Assembly (NCBI RefSeq): GCF_000002985.6
Contig: NC_003284.9
Location: 13,020,001 to 13,084,000, forward strand
Source: Caenorhabditis elegans
Taxonomy: Eukaryota > Nematoda > Chromadorea > Rhabditida > Rhabditidae
Length of the DNA stretch: 64,000 nt
Direction: 5' to 3'
Program-made: the position numbers and the translations under genes
Notes under the pieces: model-generated
What the model was told of the DNA's origin: nothing
The model's database searches: none
Seen by the model: the letters and a program-made list of their open reading frames with translations, nothing else
In this document: positions 47,495-58,171 of the stretch, in pieces
How the letters are laid out: each line of letters starts with the position of its first letter
Position numbering within the stretch: position 1 is the stretch's first letter

Positions 47495-50354
47495 TTAAGT
47501 TTTCCAAAGGCTGACAACGTTCTTCATTGTTGAGCACGCTGAGGCAACTGTGCTCTTGGCTTTTTCATACGTGTCATTGATAGCCGACATGATTCCTGAA
47601 ATAAGACAAATTTGAGATAAAAGTATGAGAATATAATTGCCCGGATATAGCTATTTAGCCATGCATTGTAAACCTTCTACCGTGTGCGTAAAGTAACGTC
47701 TGTTTAAATTTTGACAAACAGGATTCTTGAGACACATGTACTCTCAGATCATTTTGTGCAAACCGTAGAAAAGAGCTTGATAGTTAAACTTTTTTTTTTT
47801 TTGAAAAACCTGCATTTAAAATTTGTTAACTGTTATGATTACTCCTGCGGAATTAAAAGGGCCAAATATCAAGGAAAATATTTCAAACAATTTTAAAAAT
47901 GTTTGTATTATTCCTCAAAACCGTAAATTTGCATGCAATACTAATAAGAAAAACTGTGTATCAATTACCCTCGTCTTCTTCGGCGTTCAACGTTTCCAAC
48001 GCAACTTGCTCCGGAGTCTTGCGATTGCCAGCAATCCGTCCTGCAATTTCTTGCTCGCGTGCTTCTTCCTTCTTTTTCAAGTTGTACTGCAAGACGTTAA
48101 TAGTTTCCTTTAATAATTCGAAAGTGCCGACTACTCACCTTGTTCCGGATTTGCTGACGCATACGCTCACGATCGGCTTCCATTCTTCTATGCTTGTCCT
48201 TGCGACGCTTCTCTTGCTCTTGACGAGCAGCGATGACCTGAATCAGGAATAACTGTAGGTAAAGAATAAACAGTCTAAATGGATTATTTAAAGGTATTTG
48301 GTAAGAACAAAACGTAACAAATTTCAACAAAGTACAATGAAGTATTGTGTGATTTTTTATAATCTATGATTGCCATTCTAAGAATTTTGAATTTCAGAGA
48401 AAACTATTCTAGCAAGACGAAGGACTGAGAATTTGATTAATTTCATAGCAAACGTCCACACGCAAACTCGACGCCACAAAAATGTGACATGAAAACCAAT
48501 TGTGTTGGTGGCCCTGTTTCTTTTTTTTTGTTTGAAAATATCTTATTCATATCTAGTTGGCCCACGGAGGCAACAAGAGGCAAGAGAGAAAAACTTAGTG
48601 GTGTGGGGGCCCTTTTGCTCAAACTGCCCGAGTTTGTGTGTGAGTGGGTGTAATTTGAAGCGAAACGACACCGAACCGGTTGTTAGCGGTCAAACCACAA
48701 TTGTTTATGTAAAGCATGAATTGACTAAGAGAGTGGAAATACAACCTGTGCTCATAGCTCATCATGTTGCAGAAAAATTCATTCAGGGAGGAGCTGATGT
48801 CACTTAGAGTTACAGAAACAGAAAAAAAAACGAGATTCACTTAATTCACATTAGAAATTCACATCAAACTTGAGTTGAAAATATGTTTTATTCTATTGGT
48901 AATGTGAATAGACAGTTTTTTTTTTCAATTTAGAAAAACAATTATGAATGTTACAATTTTCGTTAATAATGAGTCTCAAAATAGGTGTGGACATTGGGAA
49001 CAAAGCTTCAGTATTATTTCCACTTTCGAAAATTTCATAATTATAACATAATGGTAACACTTTCCAGAACTAATATGAAGCGTCATTCGAAGAAGCGGTA
49101 TATGTATTATTCAAAAAAAAATCTGAACGTAATTTACAATTAGCACATTTTAGAAAATATTGTTTTCATTGAAATTCATATGTAACATTATTTTGTGCAG
49201 TTTTTGCAATATGTTCGATTAGATTGAATTTTTGAAGAAAAAATTATAATGAATTAGTTCTAAAACTAAGATATTCTTTCAATGTTTCAAAATATACATG
49301 TTAGACACAAAATGGAACAGGAAACGCGTAGAGCACATGATACACCCAACTAACACGCATTTGCTCTAGACCAAATTATGTTTTCATTAGTTCTCACGAA
49401 CTCTTCCCCGACCGTCCTAGTTCGTTTTTTTTCTCAATTTTAACGATGGTTCTCTTCACTTTGGAAATTATCATGTACTTTCTCTTTTTTCCGCATTTGC
49501 TGCGTACATTGAATAACGCAACTTGAAAAGTGATTTGAGAGATTACTAAAAAGAAGGAAGTGTATTAGAAATACTTACATCGGGATCTTCCATCTCTGGT
49601 TCGACAGGCTCCCCAGTAAAACGATCGAGACCTGAAAAGCGGAAATGTTTAAATCGTAAAATCAGAACGGAAATTTGGTTATTAACCTCTAGTGCAAAGA
49701 TGTGTTTTTGCTAAATTGTCTTGATCAAATCATGTATTAGCAATAGAACGGAGAACGCTTTTATGTGTGATTCTACACAGGGTATGTAAAACTCTAATAG
49801 TATAACTGATAGGGTGTTTGCTTAATACACTTACAACATTTCAGAAAGTCTTAAATTAATAAAGGAGACAACGCAAAAAAGTTCAAAAAATTAAATGGCA
49901 AACAGAAAAGTTGGCATAACTAAAGAGTCCATCTAAATGTTGACTTAATTATTTTATTTCAAATCGCCATTACAAAACAATATTTTCAAGAAGTTTCGTA
50001 ATGAAATTTGGGTTTCTTGGGGCAATTTAAGTCTATAATATTCAAGCAGAAAAACTTAAACATGTTGCCTATTTTTTCAAAATGCTAAATTATGAATCTT
50101 ATTGCAATTGAAATTTTATTTGAAATTTTATCTGAGTTTAAAATACATTTACACAGAATAATCGTAGAGACAGTTGCCTTTTTTTCAAAATTTATAAAGG
50201 TGATAGATTTTAGTGGAGCTTAAATCGTTTTCTGAGAAAAAATCTAACTGCACTTTGGCAGAGTCAGATTAAAAGCTTAAATTTCAATACTCGATCAGAA
50301 TTTTTTTAATATCATAAAAAAGTAATAATTACCAAGTCCAATATCACTGAACAT
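47495..50354 (-). CDS. cpx-2: Complexin (synaptic SNARE regulator), second worm paralogue type
   Basis: Minus-strand exons 50354-50333, 49631-49579, 48237-48139, 48086-47969 and 47595-47495 join in phase to 130 residues. Complexins bind assembled SNAREs at synapses, clamping and promoting vesicle fusion. The N-terminus is short (MFSDIGLGLDRFTGEP). The accessory and central helix region is unmistakable: EDPDVIAARQEQEKRRKDKH then RRMEADRERMRQQIRNKYNL, followed by KKKEEAREQEIAGRIAGN and KTPEQVALETLNAEEDE. The C-terminus (STVASACSTMKNVVSLWKT) is an amphipathic membrane-binding helix with one Cys but no C-terminal CAAX. By memory it differs from worm CPX-1 and fits CPX-2; the symbol is inferred. 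The start exon codes only seven residues, and no upstream acceptor precedes its ATG, so it is probably the transcription-start exon. Alternative 5' exons are possible. Confidence 0.85.
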
Positions 50355-50919
50355 TATTGTGGAACAAAACAAATATCAAGTGATCTTTCTTCCAAAAAAA
50401 GTCAAGAATCAGTATGCACAAAAAGACGTGTAATACTCTGACACATCTTTGCAGTCTGGATGATTCGCATTAGATATTGATACTATTCCTCCGTCCGTCT
50501 ACGGAGTACTTGTTTTTCTTAACGCACCAACCTTTTACAAAACCAGATAGCTGATTAGATTCAATACTAAGTGTCAGAGCAGTCGCAGCGGACTCCATGA
50601 GTGAAAAGTGAAAATCAAAAAAGGAATCCCAAGAACTGTCAGATTATCCCCCTTATTATTATTATACTTCAGAGATTTGTGCATTTTCAAGAATGTAATC
50701 CAACATGACGAAATACCTCTTTTTGAGCGATTATTACGACTATCAATAAGTATGTTTTAGGACAATAAAAAATTAGATTTGCAGCATTTATAAAAGGAAT
50801 TTTTACTTCGAATGTTAAAAAGTTTGTTGATTATACATATGTATTCACACAGTGTTGGCATTCATTTTGCAAAATTCTGAACAAATGCATGTATTATCAA
50901 ATAAACTAACTTACTATTC

Positions 50920-51702
50920 TCAGTGCTCAGAGTCTTCGAAATAAGCCATAGCTTGGTTGTCATGGTTGAAGCCGAAATTTGAAAAATACAATTGCGGGAT
51001 TCGTGACAAGCGGGGAATAAATAAACCAGTTGAGTGATGCCCTTCTTTTTTTTCCAATTTAGACATCTCGCCCGCATGTTTATTTGTTAATTTGACCCCC
51101 GCTTCTCATATTGTTTGTTTGATTTGAAATGAGATGAGTGGTCCCAATGAAGAACATAAGAGGTTCTCAGGAGAACCAAGAAGCGAAAACAAGAAGAGAA
51201 AAAACGGAAAACATGTGTCTTTGAAAGTTGAAAAGTTTCATTACATGTTTTATGAATGCACTTGTACCTACACTAACGTTATCTTGGACGGTTTTATGGG
51301 TTTTTGGAAACTCAATTCGCTAGTTGATTTTTCAAAATGTCATATGCAAGTGTTTCAGCTGTAAAATACTTTTGATTCAGGTAAACTGAGAAGTTGCTAA
51401 AAGACTGAGAAGTTGCTAAAGATGATTAAGAAATTGCAGCGAAGCGTCAAATAGTTTCTGAATTTTTGACAATTAGTTTGATTTAATTGATTTCCACCAA
51501 CACGTAATAAAATTTTCGGATACGAAAAGTATATTTTCCATTAGGAAACCGCTTTAAAGTAATCATTTCTCTGTAATCTGAATTATATTTTACCTCTCGG
51601 TGATAATTCTGCTTTGGCTCCAAGTGACAAAGCTTTTGGACGGCTGAGACGAAATATGCGCCTCTTTTTGGCCTTATCCGCAACATTATCTTCTACTACC
51701 AT
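50920..51702 (-). CDS. Candidate two-exon gene encoding a small basic protein
   Basis: Minus-strand exon 51702-51594 codes MVVEDNVADKAKKRRIFRLS ... SLGAKAELSPR and ends at a donor (AGAG|GTAAAA). A second exon, 51104-50920, joins in phase and reads EAGVKLTNKHAGEMSKLEKK ... IPRLSRIPQLYFSNF ... YFEDSEH before a stop, giving about 97 residues. Composition is convincing, but the acceptor (ATATGAG) is far from consensus, so either exon could belong elsewhere. No recognisable domain. It lies just upstream of the complexin start on the same strand and could even be alternative 5' sequence of that gene. Confidence 0.35.
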
Positions 51703-52729
51703 TTCGACCAGGAAGCTTCAAAGTTTCGAATATAAGTATTGTATAGACAAAACGAAAGCTTTCATATGTTTTTCAGTCTCCTTTTTTTAAAATTACGTTA
51801 GCAACAAAAATCATACGACTGTGAAGGATTGATGGGTAGCAACAGATGTGAAATTTTGAAAACTCATCGTGACAACTGGGATTGGAATAATAAAATCATT
51901 ACCGTAAATAATAAATGCTTGAATAAACGAAATTCTCGCGACCAAAGAAGAATGCACAAAGCAATGTAGTCAATTATTGCCAAATCAGTGTTCAACTTTG
52001 AAAAAAAACGTTGTTTTGATTTGGATTATAGGATAACATTTGTAGAGCTACATGACATTGTTTTTTTTTATAAAACCAGTTGTTAAGTACCATATAGAGT
52101 TCGTACTGCCGGGGGTATTTAATGTCGATCTTGTGGTTATTTAATGCCAATCTTCGGGTTATTTTAAGTCCTATAGAACAATAATTCTCGCTACTCTCCT
52201 TTCCAGTAATTCAAATCAACATATCAACAGATAATTGTGATGATCAATAAAAAAATAGTGTTTTTATACTCATTTCCAAGTCAAAACACCTGTGCAAAAT
52301 GAATACAACAATGGTTTCTGAAAAGTTGCAAAACTTTAAAATAATTGAGAAAAATATTTTAATAAAATATGTTTGAAACTTTAATATTTTTTTTGGTGAT
52401 TTTGGTTAACTCTGTATAACAAATATCGTTTGATTCGTATGCATAACATGAATGTGATTCGAAAATTTTTGTTATGTCTTTAATATTTACAGAGAAATGA
52501 GTTTTCATTCAAACATCACTCATTATTGCATAATTTGATAGTTAGTTTAGCGATTTTTAATGATTTAGTTACATTTTCTGTATCAAAAGAGGTTTCCAAT
52601 TGAGATATACATTTTTTCCCTGCATCAACATAAAATCTCGTATTAAACTACCATTATATACAATTTAAGATTTACTGCAACACGGACAAAATTGAAATTT
52701 GCTAAAAGACGCTTCAGCCTTTTACATTT
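51703..52729. other. Gene-free stretch
   Basis: About 1 kb of AT-rich DNA with no gene, RNA or repeat I can defend. Confidence 0.45.
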
Positions 52730-53220
52730 AAATGTGGTGTAGTCGAATGTTTTTTATTGTTTATTAGACTTAAAATTGCCTCGAAACACCAAATTTCATA
52801 ATGAAATTCGACCGACTTGTCAATGTCGCAGCGGCTGAAAACAATTTATTTTGAAATCACCGTCATTTTTTGAGTATTCAATATAACTATCTGCGTTTTC
52901 AATTGCATTTTGATTTTTTAAAGTCGATGGGCGGCGAGATTTTTGAATTTTTAAAACCAAATTTCGCCGTCCATCGACTTTAAAATATCTAAATGAAGTT
53001 GAAAACGCAAGATAGTTACATTGTATACTCAAAATTTGACGGCGATTTCAACAAAAAAAATGTTTCCAGCAGCTGCGACATTGACAAGTAGATAAAATTT
53101 CAAATTTTAACTAATTTTATGTCATTTTTGAGCCGTCATAACTTTTTTTTCTGAGAAGTTTTCAAGAAGTTTCATTAGTAATTCGGTGTTTTCAAACAAT
53201 TTCGAGGCTAACCACCTTTA
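52730..53220. repeat. Large palindromic repeat, about 490 bases
   Basis: The outer ends are ATGTGGTGTAGTCGAATG and the inverted AACCACCTTTA. Internal inverted pairs include CTTGTCAATGTCGCAGCGGC with GCAGCTGCGACATTGACAAG, CTATCTGCGTTTTCAA with TTGAAAACGCAAGATAG, and a central AAGTCGATGGGCGGCGAG with TTCGCCGTCCATCGACTT. The whole unit folds into a long imperfect hairpin, as in MITEs or foldback elements. A partial relative is at 36111-36265. Confidence 0.85.
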
Positions 53221-53328
53221 ATTTTTTTGAAATCTCTTATTACGAATATCAAAGGTTTGGACTAATTTTACCTCTTTTTTAACAACTAAATCGCAGAACC
53301 GTTATTGAGATCGACAGGCAATTTTTTT

Positions 53329-53440
53329 TGTAAACTTACGTCGCTCAGAAGCTGGGCAAAACTTGGGAGGTGGAATCTTTTTCTTTGATCCAAACATTGA
53401 CGACGATGATTTTCGTTTTCGCAAACAAAACACCTGCAAA
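53329..53440 (-). other. Exon-like block with ambiguous frame
   Basis: Minus strand: TATTTTGCAG acceptor, about 110 open bases, then a GTAAGT donor. Two frames read like protein: one gives MFGSKKKIPPPKFCPASERR, the other CFVCENENHRRQCLDQRKRF then HLPSFAQLLSD with spaced cysteines. I cannot tell which is used or which gene it belongs to. The exon at 51702-51594 lies downstream on the same strand, but phases do not fit well. Confidence 0.3.
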
Positions 53441-53562
53441 ATACAAAAAAGTGAAAAAATACATTTAAAATGTACGTATTCTTTTCTACCGTAGTTGTTG
53501 AAGAACACAATGTCGTTAATTTTATACGTTTTGTTTCTGATTCGAAAATTGCTGTTTCTCAT

Positions 53563-54681
53563 TCCAACTTTTTATGATTTTGTTTGAGAAAAGGGGAAAG
53601 AAAGAGAACGGAAAATTTTTGAAACGGTGTTCGATCCAATAATAAAATAGAATACATCGAGGGTAACCGCCATATTTTATGTCATATTTTATTTCACTAA
53701 AACAATCGATTATGAAATGAATATTTTCTTCCTAGTATAAGAAAAAGAGAGCTAATAACTTTTTGAGAACTGTGAGAAAACCAAAACCAAGTGCGCATTT
53801 TTAAAAACTTTATGCAAATAATGAATTTAACAAATTTGAACTAGCTTAAAACTTACCATTTTCAAAGTTTTCCAAGTTCACTAAATTTGAATGGATGTGT
53901 GTAAAAATCTAGGAGTACAAATGTCGAGCATAGATGCATTCAAATAGTAACCAAGGCATTCGACTCTTCATGTTTGTTTCTGTTTTTAGAGAATTTTTTT
54001 AAAACGTATATTTTTAATCTATGGAAATCTTGAAAATAAAACAGAAGTCAACGTAAGATTTTCAGGCGAAAGTTGTATACATAATATTGTACAAAATCAG
54101 TTGCAAACTCTTCTACATATATGATTAACCATACATATCATATTTATGTTGACAAGCGTGGTTCAAGCTAAAAACTGACTAGTGAGATATTGAAAAATCA
54201 GATAAAATATACATAGAACCCCATGTGTTATTACTCTGTTTGCAGTATTAATTATTTGAAAAAATAACATTGTAAGCTATCAGCAGATTTTTGTTTAATT
54301 CAGGATTTATTAACAGTTGCATAATTTCCAGTGAATGTTGTGATACTTGAATTTTCCGACAAGTCAATTCAAAAGCTGCAAAAATCGTTTGTTGCAGTCA
54401 TTTTTCTTATAATTTAAAAATAAATAATCGTGCAGTTTTATATCTGTCTGGGTGACCCCTCTGTATTTAATTTCTTTCCAAATAAGTGCACACCAAGATT
54501 CCAACGAGCCACAAGTGGTTGAGCAGATGGAGGGAAAGTGTCAAATTCTTCTAATGGATAACAAACAGTTAGTGGATGATTTGGTGTGAAAATCCCTCCT
54601 ATTTTCCTACTCGTGATGACACTTCTCAAATATCAAAACTTCTAGAGAGAACTTTTTCACAATTTGAAGTTAGTGGTCCCA
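53563..54681. other. Upstream region of the homeobox gene
   Basis: About 1.1 kb between divergent elements, expected to hold the promoter of the NK-2 gene. No specific site assigned. Confidence 0.4.
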
Positions 54682-55987
54682 ATGCAATCTACGCAGATTT
54701 CATCTACTACTGTTATTTTACCAAGTGAAGTGATCCAACCGCCACAGCAATCTGCAGTTCCTTCAGAGTTTAAAAATACACTTCCGTCGCGTTTAAATCT
54801 ATTTGAAGGTTTTGATCAGTCATTTTCTGAACTTACAAATCCATATCAACCAGTTATTCCGTTGATGCAGAGAGAATCCTTGTTAGGTGCAAGTTCATAT
54901 TATAGTGAGTTCAATCGATATTTATTTAAAATAAAAGCTTGTTTGAAAAACCATTTGATGATTTCAGGTTCTCCAAGTCAAAATCAGAGATCTTATCAGA
55001 ATCACCGTCAACATTCTAATCCAGATACTATCAATCTGAGATCACAACAGCAGAAGAGAAAACCGAGAGTTTTGTTCACACAACATCAGGTGTGTGGGTT
55101 ATGATTTCCGGTTCAGGAACTTTGGGCTCTTCAGTAGTTAAAAATTTTGAACCACAGTAGTAACATTTAGTTTCAACACAACCAATTGTCTCCTTAGACG
55201 GTCTGGAAAATGTGAAAAAAACAACCAAAACTGACTATATACTGACTAATTTTTTCCATCAAATTCTTAAAAATCTCTGGAAAAGACACACGAGAGCATA
55301 TCTAGATGAATCTTACGGCAGTCACCAACCAATTTTATCTTAAATCAGTTTAAAAAAAATTTACTTGAATGATTTCATTCTAGAATTTATTCTTAGAGAA
55401 TGCAAAAATACGAATTAAGTAAGATGCATCATGATAGTCTATGTTTTTGTATACTTCACATGAGTTGTTTCATTTTCAACTTCACATCCAATGTCTACAT
55501 TTTTAGGTTAATGAACTTGAAGAACGATTTAAAAAGCAACGTTATGTGACAGCCACTGAGCGAGAAGAGCTAGCCCAATGTCTTGGCCTCACAGCCACAC
55601 AAGTAATGTAATCGTATTACTGTATGTTTTACATAATCATTTTAAGGTGAAAATTTGGTTTCAAAATCGCCGATACAAATGCAAGCGGTTAGCCCAGGAC
55701 AGAACCTTACAATTGAGCCAGATCCCTTTCAATCCAGTGAGTTTAATTTTCCTTTCACGAGAGCTAAAATTATATATAAAAAATAGTGCTTGACCTGAAT
55801 AAACACAGCTTTTACAATGAACGAAAAAATTCAAAACTCACATAAAAATTCGTGCGGAAGGTGTTTAACAATCGGAAAATTAAAAATTCAAAAAATCAAT
55901 TGTTTGCTTTAGATGTTTGCATCAGCATTTCCATTTGGAATAAACAGCTTTGGAACTGCACCATCGTCTTCTTCGTCTGGATCATGA
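54682..55987 (+). CDS. ceh-28: NK-2 class homeodomain transcription factor
   Basis: Five exons (54682-54904, 54968-55089, 55507-55602, 55647-55736, 55913-55987) join in phase to 201 residues, the length I recall for C. elegans CEH-28. The N-terminal half is Ser/Pro/Gln-rich. The homeodomain runs from about residue 102 to 163: [20 protein letters not shown], then [20 protein letters not shown], then [19 protein letters not shown]. Tyrosine in NRRYKCKR (position 54) is the hallmark of NK-2 proteins, which bind CAAGTG-like sites. The usual downstream NK2-specific domain is not evident; the tail is short ([19 protein letters not shown]). One intron splits the domain in helix 3 (ATQ|VKIW), a common position in homeobox genes. 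From the literature as I remember it, CEH-28 acts in the pharyngeal M4 neuron. The start is the first ATG in the open exon. A polyadenylation-type AATAAA lies near 56070. Confidence 0.9.
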
Positions 55988-56399
55988 TTTTTTTTTTCAA
56001 TTTTTTCTTCATATTTATAGCTATTTTTCTTTTCAATTACACTGTTTAACTTTTGAGACGCATATTTAACAAAATAAATAAAAACACACAGAGAAGTAGT
56101 AGTTATATATCGTTACTAAGAAGTTATTATCTTTCTGCCATAGTACTACAAACATGAGTTTTTTCATTCGATACTTAAATTTGATTTCATGAATCAAACC
56201 GCCAACCAGTTGTTCACTCTTGATGAAAATGCTTCTAAATCGCCCTTGAAACACTTTTTCTGAGTTCCGAATGGTGTTGAAGTGCACTTGAACTTATTCA
56301 ACTTCTCGCTTAACTAGCGGCAAATTGGCGAAGGGTTGACCGTAATAATTTAAAAACTAAAATCACAGGTTTATACTGTGTTGACTACATGCAGCCTTG

Positions 56400-57592
56400 T
56401 TAATCGTAACCAACAAAACGATATTTGATGAGATGTTCTTCCATGTATGACACGCTGGGATTATATTTCCGATTTTTAGCAATATAGGTCAGAAGTTCAG
56501 CATTTCGATGATCTGTAAAATATTTCTTTGAACTTCAACAAACCGTTGAAAGTTCGTTTGAAACAGAAACATAGTAAATTTGTAATCGTCTTTGTTTCAC
56601 AGTTTACACCATAAATGTGTTTTTCGAGCCTTCCATATTTTTTCTAAGTTAGAGACTTTTAGCGAAAATTATTTAATATCACAATAGCTCTATTTTAATA
56701 TTTATATATTTTTTTTATTTTGAACATTAAACGAGCGAATTTCGAGCAAAAAGAAAAAAATTTCTTTAGATTCCAAATTTATTTAAACTGTATAGAATAC
56801 AACTCTGTTTCCCACCACTTTCTTCGTGTTTTATTTATTTTACCGTGCATAACAACAACAACAAAACATTCCTCTACGTAATAAACACGCTAGTCGTTTG
56901 TCCATATTTGTTTTATTATCTGCTAACTCAGAAAGTCATAACACCAATTTTCATTCGTTTATTTCACAACTCTACTAATAATATTGTAGCATTAACTGAA
57001 TTTCTAACAGTTAGTTTTTAAGTTCAAAATGAACCCATTTCTCCTCTGTCTTATCTGTAATCTTTTATGTTGTGGGAGGCGATACCTATTGAGTACAATT
57101 AATTCTTTGTCATTATTTATAAACTTAAAAAGTATACACCCTTTTTGTTGATTTTTGAGTTTATGAAGAATTCGTTTGAATTAGTGAGAAGAATTAGAGA
57201 ATTAAATTAGTCTTATAAATGTTTTCACCCATTCCAGACTTTTTAATGAAATTTCACACGTTTGTATCGTTTTACCTGGATGTTTTTCACTGCTGCAGAA
57301 CAGACTCCCGGGTGTTATTCTTAATAAGTATATTATACGAAAATGAATATAAAGCTTTTTAAAATTTAGTTTTTATTAGCCGGTTAACAACAAACATGCA
57401 GTTCTTCATTTTAAGAGTTTTACATTGCGGGTTCCGTTGTAATATTTTCATATTAGAACTATATGACGTCTTGCATTTTTTTACAGGACTTGCATCACGA
57501 TATATTTTTTGTATAACCTTTGATCTTTTTAGGGATGAATCTCCTAGGTGATAATGATGCCGGGTGACATGTAATGGTTTTCGGGAAGACAT
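56400..57592 (-). CDS. Candidate minus-strand gene convergent with ceh-28
   Basis: The terminal exon 56512-56400 follows a good acceptor (TATTTTACAG) and reads HRNAELLTYIAKNRKYNPSV, then SYMEEHLIKYRFVGYD and a stop, which is strongly protein-like. About 1 kb upstream on the same strand, an ATG at 57592 opens a 77-codon basic frame starting MSSRKPLHVTRHHYHLGDSS. A join in compatible phase exists only through weak donors (GCAA|GTCCTG or ATA|GTTCTA), so the link is tentative and a middle exon may be missed. No known domain. A further minus frame at 56287-56066 is also protein-like but lies past the stop. Confidence 0.35.
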
Positions 57593-57942
57593 TTCAGTAC
57601 TATTGCAAAACTTTTTTTAGTAGAAGCGTGTACCGAATGTTTTAAAATTTGGTTTATGTCCGTTTGAATAAGTTTTTTCGAGTAAGTATAGAGAGACTAT
57701 AATAAAAACCACTACTTTATATTAAGGATAACGTGACAGTCCGGTGTACATGCTTCCCTTTTTACTGCAGTTTTCCGTTTACTTGATGTGCTTTGATATA
57801 TGGTTCAAAGTTATCTAGTTCTTATTACACATGAAAAGTTCACACATTGTTTTCTCCCCACTCACAATTAAAATCTAGAATTCATTTCTTTTCTATCAAT
57901 TGCTCGCATATAACGTTATCTTTTCGCACCCAAAAAAAAGGA

Positions 57943-58027
57943 GTGCCGCACTAATAGAGACTGCCGCTCTAATTTTCGAAGAGCCAGTTAGGGTGTCGCT
58001 CTAATAGATACGCCGCTCTAATAGAGA
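57943..58027. repeat. Tandem repeat around GCCGCTCTAATAGA
   Basis: Four imperfect units: GCCGCACTAATAGAGA, GCCGCTCTAATTTT, TGTCGCTCTAATAGATA and GCCGCTCTAATAGAGA. It lies about 150 bases before the DUF229 start codon. Possibly the edge of a dispersed element. Confidence 0.75.
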
Positions 58028-58171
58028 ATATACGGTATATGGAAAAATGAATAACAAATTGGCAATATTTCCGAAAATATTTTGATGGCTAAAAGCAATT
58101 AATATAATTTTTTGATCCATTGTTATACCTTTACATGAAATCACACATTTTATTCTTCGAATTTATTTAAA

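Noticed and set aside
48502..48840. Plus and minus frames of 73-101 codons
   Set aside because: They lie in the complexin intron 48238-49578 and lack any supporting signal.
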